Assembly: GCA_001725945.1 (NCBI GenBank)
Contig: LRMT01000107.1
Location: forward strand, 1-55,901
Direction: 5' to 3'
Length of the DNA stretch: 55,901 nucleotides
Source: Cupriavidus sp. UYMMa02A
GTDB lineage: Bacteria > Pseudomonadota > Gammaproteobacteria > Burkholderiales > Burkholderiaceae
Part shown: positions 9,787 to 18,325 of the stretch, in pieces
Layout of the letters: every line of letters starts with the position of its first letter
Numbering within the stretch: position 1 is the stretch's first letter
Program-made: the position numbers and the translations under genes
The notes under the pieces: generated by a model
What the model saw: only the letters and a program-made list of their open reading frames with translations
Database searches by the model: none
Told to the model about the DNA's origin: nothing

Positions 9787-11716
9787 TCACGCCGGATGAG
9801 TGAAGTCGAGCGGAAATGGAAACCGTCCAACCAGAAGATCCCGCACACGTTCTGCGTCGGCAGCAGCGCATTGAACGAAGGCCACGGTACCCCTTCTGAT
9901 ATCCGGCCCAACCCGTACGCTGGCGGCCACACCGGCTTGTGCCAGATGTTCGTGGAATACTTCCTCGACGGCGCGCATGCGCAACTCCGCGCGTGCCACT
10001 TTCCCAATCTGGGTCAGCGGCAGCGCTTGCAGAATTTCGATGCGTGCCGGTACAGCGGCGCGCTCCGGTACTAGCGTGCGTGCCGCAGCCAGCAGTTCGT
10101 CGGCAGAGAGAACGTGCCCCGGCTTGAGCGTGACATAGGCAACAGGCAATTCACCGGCGTGCACATCCGGCTGGCTGACCGCAGCAACCATCGCCACGGC
10201 CGGATGCTGAAGGAGCGCGTCCTCGATCATTGCCGGGTCGATATTGTGGCCGCCGCGAATGATCAGTTCCTTGGCACGGCCCGTCAGGTGCAGATAGCCA
10301 TCCGCGTCCAGATAACCGAGGTCGCCGGTGTTGAGCCAGCCCGGCTTTAGCCAGATGTCGCGGTTATCGTGCTCCCGCAAGTAGCCGGGAAACACATTGG
10401 GACCATGAATGCCGATCACACCGGTTTCACCGGGAGCGGCCGGTTCAGCGGCAAGGCCAGCGCTACCAGCCTTCCAGACGCCGATGGCCTGATGAGGGAG
10501 ACGCAATCCAACGCTGCCAAGGCGGCGCTCGCCCAGTGGCGGATTCAGCGCCGAAACGCAGGCGCTTCTGTCATCCCATAGCCCTCGTACAGCGGGATGC
10601 CGGCGGCAGCCTCGAAGCGTCTCGCGACTTCGGCCGGCAGCGGCGCGGCACCGCAGAAAGCGAAGCGAAGCGAGGAAATGTCGGCGCCATCGCGAGGCAG
10701 GTCAGCCAGCGCGCTATAGATTGTCGGCACGCCACTGAAGCTGTTCGCCCGGAACCGTTCGACGATCTTCCAGAAATTTGGCATCACGCCGTGACCGCGG
10801 TAGCCGGCAGCCGTCAGCATGACGACCTCCCAGCCGCTATGGAAGGCGGCCAGGCCGGTGACCATCGCGCCGTTTACATGGAACAGCGGGAGGCCGCACA
10901 GGATTGTATTGGGGGACGGCGTGAGCACGTCCAGCATCGACGCAACAAACGCTTCGTTGAGATGCGTGTGCGTCGCGACTTTGGCAGGCCGGTGGTACCA
11001 CCGGTATGGAAGTACGAGCAGATGTCGGTCGGTAAAATGCGTCGCTGTGAGACCAGCGCGTCTGAAGGCTCGGCCGCCAACGCCTCTTCGAAGCTGACGA
11101 TCTTCACGTCCACGCGAGCCGGCCGTGACGCAGCTTCGAATGCCGCCTCCATCCGCTTGCGCTCATCGTCGCCGACGTACGGCGTAGCGCTGACGACGAA
11201 CAGGGTCCGCACCGCACGACAGCGGTCAACCACGGCGATGGCCTTATCCCAAAGCGTGCTGTCTTCCATTGGCGCGCAGGCGACCAGCGCCTGGGCGCCT
11301 GTTTCATCGACGATGGCGGCGATATAGTCCACCTCGAGCATCGGGTTGACTGGGCTGGCAATCCCCGCGGCCTGCGCGCCAAGCAAGGCATAGTGGGTCT
11401 GGGGGAGATTTGGAAGCAGCACGGTTACCGCCGTACCCGGTGTAACGCCGGCGCGGAAGAAGGCATTGGCGGCTTGCGTCACGCGCGCCTTCAGACTCGC
11501 GTAGTTCACCGTGAACTCGGGTGCGTTGGGCTCTCCAGTCATGACGAAGCGAAGCGCGGTCTTGTCCCGATGGCGATCGCAAGCGCGGCACAGGAGTTCG
11601 TACGTGTTTTGCGCGGGAACCTTCTCTTGCCAGGGCGTGCGTTCAAAGACGTCGATATCGGCCTGGGTCCGGATTGCACCGGACAACATCCCGGCGCCCA
11701 CTGTTGTATCGGGCAT
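9787..11716 (-). CDS. AMP-dependent acyl-CoA synthetase/ligase (two frame breaks)
   Basis: About 643 residues of the ANL superfamily. The P-loop-like signature YFHTGGTTGLPK, the motif EGYGMTEA, LNTGDLGYLDADGYLHLTGR and the C-terminal IGKVARAELR are all visible, with the catalytic Lys in the last one. Frame breaks lie near 10988 (GGTC after AAG) and near 10545. A C-terminal extension of ~70 residues follows the catalytic lysine region. The enzyme would activate a carboxylic acid to its CoA thioester via an acyl-adenylate. It sits between a quinone oxidoreductase and the molybdenum enzyme in one operon, so CoA activation is probably a pathway step. Confidence 0.85.
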
Positions 11717-11745
11717 GCTTGTCTCCTTGATGAGGGTGCTTTTTG

Positions 11746-12783
11746 TTAGTGTTGCTGTGGCAGCAGGACTGCCGCCCGGGCTCGCGCCGGGTGACGTGCA
11801 GGTATGCCTGCTCAGCCTGCGAAAGCGGGAAGGTCTTCACGCAAAGTGGGCGCAGGGACGCTGCGCAGGTGGCAAGCGATTGCAGTACGGCTGCGCTCGA
11901 TCGGAACGTCGTCCACCCATACCGTGCGCCGTGCGGAATCAGGGCACGTTTGGTCCGCTTTTCAGCCAACGAGGCGACGCCACCCGCGACCAGGCCCAGC
12001 CTGTCGAAGTTGCCGAGCAGCGGATGGACCGTTGTTGCATGACCCGCTGCGTCTGGCGAGAGCAGGCGCAGCAGCGCTGCTTCATCGTCCCAGTTGGCGA
12101 AGTTCAGCGTGGCAGCAAAATGCCGCGGCAAGCTGGCGAGCGATTGCGCATGGCGGTCAACCACTGCCGTGGCGCCGGCGTCGAAACAGGCCTGGAGCCC
12201 GCTCTTTGCGCCCACTGCCGTGACATTGGCTCCCAGCAGGTGGAGCAACCTGACAGCAATTTGTCCGAGGCCGCCCGTCGCCCCATAGACAAGTACAGGG
12301 CGACCCTGCACGGTACCGCGCGAAATGCCGGCGTCCGCGAACGCTCTCGCCACGGTTTGGAAGTTGTAGGGCAACGTAGCAAGTGCGTCAGCCGGAATGG
12401 AGGAAGGGCTGAGCGCAACGTGGGCGGCCAGGACAGTTACGTGCGTGGCATGGGTTCCGTCGCTTGACGGCGGCTTGGCACCGAACACAGCGTCGCCTTC
12501 ACGCAATCCGGTCACGCCAGCACCCACGCACAAACGGTCCCCGCAAAATCGTTGCCGAGAACCAGGGGCATGCGCGTTGCCCCCATCAGCGAAAGAATTC
12601 TCCTGCCGTAGCCGCTGCGTCGGCGCACATCGATGGGATTCACTGCCGCAGCCTCCACCTGCACCACGATCTCGCCATTGCGCGGCTTCCGGCAGGACTT
12701 CGGACGAACCTGCAGCGGAAAGGCCTCGCCAATCCGTCTATAGCGGCAACCGCCGCCATGGGTTCGCGATATGCGGCGTTCAT
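11746..12783 (-). CDS. Zinc-independent alcohol dehydrogenase/quinone oxidoreductase-type MDR protein (three frame breaks)
   Basis: About 346 residues. VQVEAAAVNPIDVRRRSGYG, LVLGNDFAGTV, VGAGVTGLREGDAVFG and the nucleotide motif VYGATGGLGQIAVRLL define a quinone oxidoreductase-like MDR. Reading breaks lie near 12705 (CCC read as CC), 12530 and 11790, each by one base. Its ATG at 12783 overlaps the TGA of the FAH-family gene (ATGA), which decides the start and indicates translational coupling. The likely role is reduction of an enone or quinone intermediate. This is a different subfamily from the copy at 1366. Confidence 0.8.
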
Positions 12784-13735
12784 GCCGACACCACGCGATT
12801 GCGCTGCTCGCCCAGCTCGATCGCTCCATCGTCAGTGCGTATCGAGGCAGTCATGATGTCGCCCGGCTGCAGGTAGGCGGGGTTCGAGCGGCCCTTCTTG
12901 ATGAAGCGTTGCCACTTTGTACGCTCGGACAGCACATGGCGAAACATCCACATCGCAAGCTTGCCCGGGGCCCGGGCTGCGCAGCCCGCTGCGTACCGGT
13001 GGCAATAAGGTCACCGGGGTGCAGGTCATGCAGGGCGGAGAACTCGGTCAGCGTCTGGTGCGGCTTAAAGATCATGTCACCGCAGTAGGTATCCTGACGC
13101 GGCTGTCCGTTCACATGTAGCCGCATGCGCAGTTCAGGCCAGCGTGCCCATTCCTCTGCGTTCAGCAGCACCAGGAAAGGACCCACGGGACCAAAGCTGC
13201 GATAGCTCTTTCCTTTGTAGAACTGAGCCTGTGGCAGCTGAACGTCGCGCGCGGAAATGTCATTGACAATGGTGACGCCCGCGAGAAACTCGTGAAGCTG
13301 CTCCGGCCCGACGCGGAGCGCCCCCGTCAGCGGCTTGCGCACAACCAGACCGAGCTCGATTTCGTAGTCGAGCAGGCGCACGTGCCCCGGCCGCACGACG
13401 TCGGCGTCAGCCGCGGCAAGACAGGACGGGGCCTTGGTGAACAGCGTGTTGAAACCGATCTTGGCCGGGTCCATGCCAGACTCACGGACATGGCTGGCGT
13501 AGTTGATGCCCTGGCAACAAAACTGGCGGTCTGGCGTCACTGGCGGAAGCAGCGTGACACCATCGAGCGCTAGCGTTGCCTCGCCCGGCGTGCTGCACCA
13601 GGCGGCTTCGAGGCCTTTCGTGACGAAGTCGGCAGTACTGGCGCCATCGCAGCGCAAAGGTGCGATACGACGGTCGTGGACCACGCCCCAGTGTGGCTCG
13701 CCGGCATGGATATATCGAACGACCTTGACAGCCAT
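12780..13735 (-). CDS. Fumarylacetoacetate hydrolase (FAH) family protein (one frame break)
   Basis: About 318 residues. The C-terminal FAH fold is seen in QGINYASHVRESGMD, LDYEIELGLVVRKPL, VNDISARDVQ, YKGKSYRSFGPVGPFLV and LHPGDLIATGT. The metal-binding acidic residues are in DYEIELG and NDISARD. One base is missing near 12998; the repaired tail runs through KLAMWMFRHVLSE to EQRNRVVSA. Family members hydrolyse C-C bonds of ring-cleavage products or act as decarboxylase/hydratase in meta-cleavage pathways. Placed directly after an extradiol dioxygenase, it probably processes the ring-cleavage product. Confidence 0.85.
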
Positions 13736-13805
13736 TTGTTCTCCTTGATGTGAGGGTGCTTACAGTGACCGCTATGGAGCGCTCACAGCCAGGGTCGAGC
13801 AGGAC

Positions 13806-14923
13806 TCATGGCGCGCCGAACAACTTCAGGCGCTCCAGGGATAGCCGTCCGGACCCCAGCAATCGAGCAACACGGAGTACCGTGCCTAAATTGCGCTTGA
13901 CGCCCATGCTGGCCGGGACGTCGTCGCCCAGGCCCAGATGCCGGACATGTCCAGGGGGACGTAGTGGGTCTCATGGTCGGCGGTGAAGACATCGCCGTCG
14001 GCGTAGTGCTCGAACTCCATGCCGTCCGGATCGAACCAGTAATCGAAGAGCTGGCTTCCGAGGACGTGCCGGCCGATGCCCCACATATGCCGGTGGCCGT
14101 TCGCGCGCAGCACGTTGTGTCCCTGTCCGAGCGCATCAATGTCGAGCACTTCATACGCACTGTGCTCATACTTTTCCTCAATGCCACCTGCGAGAACGAA
14201 GGAGTGAGTGGTCTGCGGGCGTGCTCCCGAGATCCAGGCGGAAGAAGCAGAGGTTCGGTGACCCATCCTCCAGGTACTGAACATCGGTCGGGATCAGGCC
14301 GAGATGCCGCATGTACCAACGCGCCATGCCAGAAAAGTCGACGGTCTGCAGCACCACGTGGCCGAGTTTCGCCACGGCTGCGGGCTCCAGCGGCGGCCGC
14401 ACCGTAGCGTTCACCCTGCGGAGCTGTCCTGGATCGTTGGTGAGAGGGTGGGTCGGATCCCGCAATGGCAGCGGATTGAGCGGCTGCTGCCCGGTAACCA
14501 GCCATAGGAGATTCCCGGCCGGGTCGTCAGTTCGACGCCAGTTCCGCCTCCCGGGATGGAGCCCGTCGGAAGTCGACGGGCATTGGACTCCGCCTCGAGG
14601 CGAACGAGGTCGGCCTCGCTGCGAACGGCAAACGCGGCGCCGACATAACGCGAGCGCTGGCCTTTCCGTATCAACAGCAGGCATGGCTGTGGACCAGCCC
14701 CGCGCATCAGCAGCTGCTTGTCGGTGCGCGACACGCTACACATGCCGAAATCCGTCAGGAAGGCTTCTGTTGCGCGCAAGTCGTGCTTTTCAAAGATGAG
14801 AAAGGCAAGTGCCTGGGCTTTGACCAGGGCTTCCGGCCGCTGGAGTTTCTGGACTAAGGATGGCAGTGCGCTTTCTGGAAATGCTGGCGGCGTGCGCAGC
14901 ACGCTGCGAGGCTGGCGGGTCAT
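13806..14923 (-). CDS. Extradiol dioxygenase-type VOC (vicinal oxygen chelate) protein (three frame breaks)
   Basis: About 372 residues with two VOC modules. The C-terminal half has the metal-site landmarks LGHVVLQTVDFSGMARWYM (first His), HRHMWGIGRHVLGSQLFDYW (second His) and FEHYADGDVFTADHE (Glu), the pattern of 2,3-dihydroxybiphenyl/catechol 2,3-dioxygenases. Breaks lie near 14527 (one base missing), near 14207 (one extra base or two missing, between ADH and HSFVL) and near 13943 (one missing). It should use Fe(II) and O2 for meta-cleavage of a catecholic ring. As first gene of the operon, 55 bases downstream of the operator/promoter at 14978-15009, it defines the pathway as aerobic ring cleavage. 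Confidence 0.85.
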
Positions 14924-14977
14924 GTCGTCTCCTGGAAATGGCCGGGCACTGGCTGTCGCAACGCCCGGCTCTTTTTA

Positions 14978-15009
14978 TGACATTATGGTCATCCTGACTG
15001 TTAAGTCAA
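14978..15009 (-). promoter_or_regulatory. Double TGAC-N6-GTCA operator overlapping a sigma-70 promoter
   Basis: TGACATTATGGTCA (14978-14991) and TGACTGTTAAGTCA (14995-15008) lie 17 bp apart start to start; the inner half-sites form GTCATCCTGAC (14988-14998). On the minus strand the same bases hold a -35 TTGACT (15009-15004) and a -10 CATAAT (14987-14982) with a 16-bp spacer, 60 bases upstream of the dioxygenase ATG at 14923. A repressor bound here would block the promoter. Related sites are at 22650, 22954, 23939 and 34616. Confidence 0.75.
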
Positions 15010-15184
15010 TATGAAAATCTAGATCCAGGTATCGGATTTGCCGGCGTGGTCGCGGGCGTCACTCCGCGCGCGCCGTATGGTTCTCTCCCGACTGAATACT
15101 GTTGTGACCGGACTGCGCAGGCCGCCGGTGCAGCGGCGCGGGGCCAACTACGTCCAGTGGCCCCGCTTCTGGCCACTCGTAACC

Positions 15185-15394
15185 TCAGTGGGGTGCCGCG
15201 TAACGCAAGCAATAGTCGAAGGCCGAATCAAAGTCCTTCTCTGTTTGCTCAAGTTCCAGGCCTGCCGATGTACGTCGGTAGACGTGAAACCATTGCGCGT
15301 CAGACTGCGACGCAATCATTTCGCGAGAGGCGATTGAACGCATTGCATGAATATGCAGCTTCCCCACAATGGCAGTAAAACCCTTCAAATGCAT
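15185..15394 (-). CDS. Small protein of unknown function (69 residues)
   Basis: The start at 15394 (MHLKGFTAIVGKLHIHAM) has a strong AAGGAG ribosome site 7 bases upstream, which favours a real gene. The middle reads SREMIASQSDAQWFHVYRR and the end AFDYCLRYAAPH. I recognise no domain; there are no membrane segments or signal peptide. It lies alone between the patatin gene (same strand) and the dioxygenase operon promoter, with 175 bases of apparently empty DNA (15010-15184) below it. Confidence 0.5.
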   Translation of the reverse strand: MHLKGFTAIVGKLHIHAMRSIASREMIASQSDAQWFHVYRRTSAGLELEQTEKDFDSAFDYCLRYAAPH

Positions 15395-15451
15395 AGCAGA
15401 CTCCTTCGTTTGGACGCAGACCCCGGCCCGCACCGGCTTGCGCCAATTGCA

Positions 15452-16849
15452 TCATTCGTCGTGATTTGCGTGCAGGCTTGGCCTGTCCCCTACCCGTTTC
15501 AGGCTTTCCCGGAGCCGCAGGAATTCAGCCGAATCGCGCAGTGCCGCGCGGCCCGCATCCACCAACTGATGCGCTTGTCCCGGCAGGATCGTCAGCGCTG
15601 TCGGTACCTGGAGCAGTGCCTGACGGACTCCCGAGTCCTTCACGTCGCGCAGGCTGACACTGATCACATGAATTTCTGCGTCCGGCGCAAACGGGCTGTC
15701 CTTCGTGCCCCGCACTGCCGTCAGCTCCTTCGCCCAGCGGCGGGCGTTGTCATCCATTGCCGCGATGGTTTCACTGGTTGCACGGGAGCCGGCGCCGAAA
15801 ATCAGCGAATCCAGCACCTGGGGTGTCACGGGTACCCGGTCACTACGGTCGATGCGCTCTGCGGTGTCGCGTTCGGAATTCACGCTGATCAGGACGATCT
15901 TGCGTATGGAACCTGCAGGCAGGTTGCCGAAACTCGCATCGAGCGAGCCGCGCGCAGCGGTACGGTCCAGCAGGCCACGCACGCCCAGGTTGTCAACCAG
16001 GCCTCCGTCGACAAGATGCAGGTAAGGCCGGTTCTCGGCATCGAGATAGCTCTGTGCACTCGCATGCAACATCCTCGCCTGCAGGTTGCGGTCGCTGCGT
16101 ACGGTGTCGGCCAGTTGGCCGGCTTGCGGACAGGCGCCGGCATAGTTGCGCAGTGTCACAGGACTGAGCAGGATCGGCACCGATGACGACGCGGCCACGG
16201 CAAACGACAAGGGCACGCTGCCGAGGTCGGAGCAGATCAGGGCAAACTGTTCGGGGGTGAACTCGAACGCCGCCCCGGTGGTAAGGTCGGTCGCGGTCAC
16301 CAGCAGATGCGGCCCACGGCTTCGGGCGCGCAGGTCACCGAAGGTCTTGCCGCGGTAGAGCGCGTCAAGTTTTTCCTGCAGGACATTGGTGCGGCCGAAC
16401 CATGGCGAGGTCATCCTGTACAGCGTGCCTGGCGCCAACACATGGCTGACGAGGCCACCCTGAAAGTCCGCCAGCAGGAATTCGGGCTCGAAACGCGTCA
16501 GGGTCTCGTCGCCGAACGCTGCGAAATAGGTAGCCAGCACACTACCGCCTGACACGCCACTGACCAGGCCGACCTCATCAAGCAGTGTCGTGCTGCGGCC
16601 TTCCCAGTCGAAACGCGTGGTTTTCATTTCCTCCAGGACCCCAAGGCCAAACGCCGCTGCACGCGCACCGCCGCCGGACAGCGCAACGGCTGCGATGATG
16701 CTCGGCGGTCGGGACTGTTCCGGCACCTGCACGGGGGTCGCCGACGGAGGTGGGGATTCCGCGGTAATCGGCTCATTGATCCACGGCCGCGCGGTCGAGC
16801 AGGCCGCCAGTGCGGCGGCTGCGAACAACAACGTCAGGCGACGCGCCAT
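15452..16849 (-). CDS. Patatin-like phospholipase lipoprotein, last gene of the RND operon
   Basis: Intact, about 465 residues. I chose MARRLTLLFAAAALAACS as start because it gives a textbook lipoprotein signal with lipobox LAAC; an ATG at 16930 overlapping the previous stop (TGATG) is the longer alternative. Patatin motifs: oxyanion loop SGGGARAAAFGLG, nucleophile elbow GVSGGS (GxSxG), and catalytic Asp in DGGLVDNLG (DGG). The catalytic Ser-Asp dyad is complete. It would act as a lipid acyl hydrolase at the periplasmic face of a membrane. A patatin as fourth gene of an efflux operon is unusual and suggests membrane lipid repair or turnover under the same stress. Confidence 0.85.
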   Translation of the reverse strand: MARRLTLLFAAAALAACSTARPWINEPITAESPPPSATPVQVPEQSRPPSIIAAVALSGGGARAAAFGLGVLEEMKTTRFDWEGRSTTLLDEVGLVSGVSGGSVLATYFAAFGDETLTRFEPEFLLADFQGGLVSHVLAPGTLYRMTSPWFGRTNVLQEKLDALYRGKTFGDLRARSRGPHLLVTATDLTTGAAFEFTPEQFALICSDLGSVPLSFAVAASSSVPILLSPVTLRNYAGACPQAGQLADTVRSDRNLQARMLHASAQSYLDAENRPYLHLVDGGLVDNLGVRGLLDRTAARGSLDASFGNLPAGSIRKIVLISVNSERDTAERIDRSDRVPVTPQVLDSLIFGAGSRATSETIAAMDDNARRWAKELTAVRGTKDSPFAPDAEIHVISVSLRDVKDSGVRQALLQVPTALTILPGQAHQLVDAGRAALRDSAEFLRLRESLKRVGDRPSLHANHDE

Positions 16850-16929
16850 GCCGGCGGCCTTGTGCGCCAGCGCCGTCATCGGTGGCGGTGTCGTCGGGGC
16901 GCAAGCGAAGTTCATCAGCATTGCGCGCA

Positions 16930-18297
16930 TCACGACGCCAGCCACGCGCTCAACGCACGCAGGCTGTCCTCATTCAATTCGCCGGCTGCCGCTTCCAGTC
17001 GGAGGCGACCCATCAGATAGTCGACGCGTGCCTGGATCAAATCCAGCTCCGAGGTATACATGCGCTGCTGCGCGTCGAGAACGTCCAGCTGCGTACGCGT
17101 TCCCACGTCGCGCCCGAGTGTGGTCGACTCCAGGGCGCTGCGCGCAGACACGAGCGCCTGCTCGAGCGCAGCGATGCGAGACACGCCAGTCTTAACCGCA
17201 AGGAACCCGTCCTGCACCTGCAAACGCACGTCGCGTCGCGCGGCGGAAAGTTCCTGCTCGGCCTGGCGCCGCTTGGCGGCGGCCTCTCGCTCGCGCGAGT
17301 CGATCCCGCCGCCGGCGTAGATCGGGATATTGAGCTGGAGTCCGATCAGCGCCGTGCGGTTGCCCTCCCGCGCCACCAGCGGCGACAGGTTGCCGTTCTG
17401 GTCCTCGGTGCCATAGCCGGCCACCAGATTCAGCGTCGGCCGGCTTGCGAGGCGAAACTTGTCGATTTCCGCCCCGGCAATCTCCAGCTCGGATTGCCTG
17501 GTCTTGACCACGGTGTTCCGATCCTCACCCTTCATCTGCCACGCTGACAGGTCGTCCGGCAGGGGTGGCTGCGCGGCGAAGCTCGGCGCCAGCGCCGAGA
17601 GCCGCTCCGGCGCGACGCCGATGGTCTCGCGATAGCTCGTGCGTCGCAGTTCCAGCGCCGACTTGGCCGACACTTCCCTCGCTTCGACGCCGTCGAGCCG
17701 CGCCTGGGCCTCCTGGAGGTCCGTGATCTTGCCCTGGCCCACATCGAAGCGCGCCTTGGCACGGTCACGCTGCTGGCCCAGCGCGCGCTTTTCAGCCTGC
17801 ACGACGCGCAGCGTCTCTTCCGCCACCAGGACACCGAAATAGGCATCAGCCACCCGCAGCGCGAGATTCTCTCGGGAGTGATCGAACTGCGTCTGCGCGA
17901 GTTCGGACTGCTCACGCAATTGCCGCCGGGTCGCGCCCGCGGCCTTGTCGTAGAGCGGTTGCACCAGCTGCACCGATGCCTGCCGCACCGTGCCATTGGT
18001 ATTGGACGGCGCGAGCCCGGAGAGCGCCGGCGGCAGGTCGGCGGAAGAGCGATTATTGATCCGGGACACGCCAGCCTGCAGGTTGATGCGCGGACGCAGT
18101 AACGCGTTCCCCTGCACCGCCTTCTCGCGCCCGGCGCTGAGCGCTTCGTCAGCGGCGAGTGTCGCCGGATCGTTGTGCAAGGCCTGCGAATAGGCTTCAA
18201 CCAGGTCCATCGCGCCCGCTTTTCCGGCGCCCGCCGCCAGAAGCAGAGCGAACGCCGCCTGCGCCGCCCGTCGGGCGGTGTTTGAAATGGTCATCAT
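16930..18297 (-). CDS. TolC-family outer-membrane efflux channel
   Basis: Intact, about 455 residues. Signal peptide from MMTISNTARRAAQAAFALLL to AGKAGA, then MDLVEAYSQALHNDPATLAA, the standard TolC opening. Two internally repeated OEP halves follow, with QLVQPLYDKAAGATRRQ, RVADAYFGVLVAEETLRVV and, in the second half, GLQLNIPIYAGGGIDSR and LDVLDAQQRMYTSELDLIQARVDY. It is the outer-membrane duct of the pump encoded just upstream; its start is 29 bases downstream of the RND stop. Two adjacent ATG codons (18297, 18294) are possible starts. Confidence 0.9.
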   Translation of the reverse strand: MMTISNTARRAAQAAFALLLAAGAGKAGAMDLVEAYSQALHNDPATLAADEALSAGREKAVQGNALLRPRINLQAGVSRINNRSSADLPPALSGLAPSNTNGTVRQASVQLVQPLYDKAAGATRRQLREQSELAQTQFDHSRENLALRVADAYFGVLVAEETLRVVQAEKRALGQQRDRAKARFDVGQGKITDLQEAQARLDGVEAREVSAKSALELRRTSYRETIGVAPERLSALAPSFAAQPPLPDDLSAWQMKGEDRNTVVKTRQSELEIAGAEIDKFRLASRPTLNLVAGYGTEDQNGNLSPLVAREGNRTALIGLQLNIPIYAGGGIDSREREAAAKRRQAEQELSAARRDVRLQVQDGFLAVKTGVSRIAALEQALVSARSALESTTLGRDVGTRTQLDVLDAQQRMYTSELDLIQARVDYLMGRLRLEAAAGELNEDSLRALSAWLAS

Positions 18298-18325
18298 TGG
18301 GATACTCTTTTGTCTTGAATGCCCG

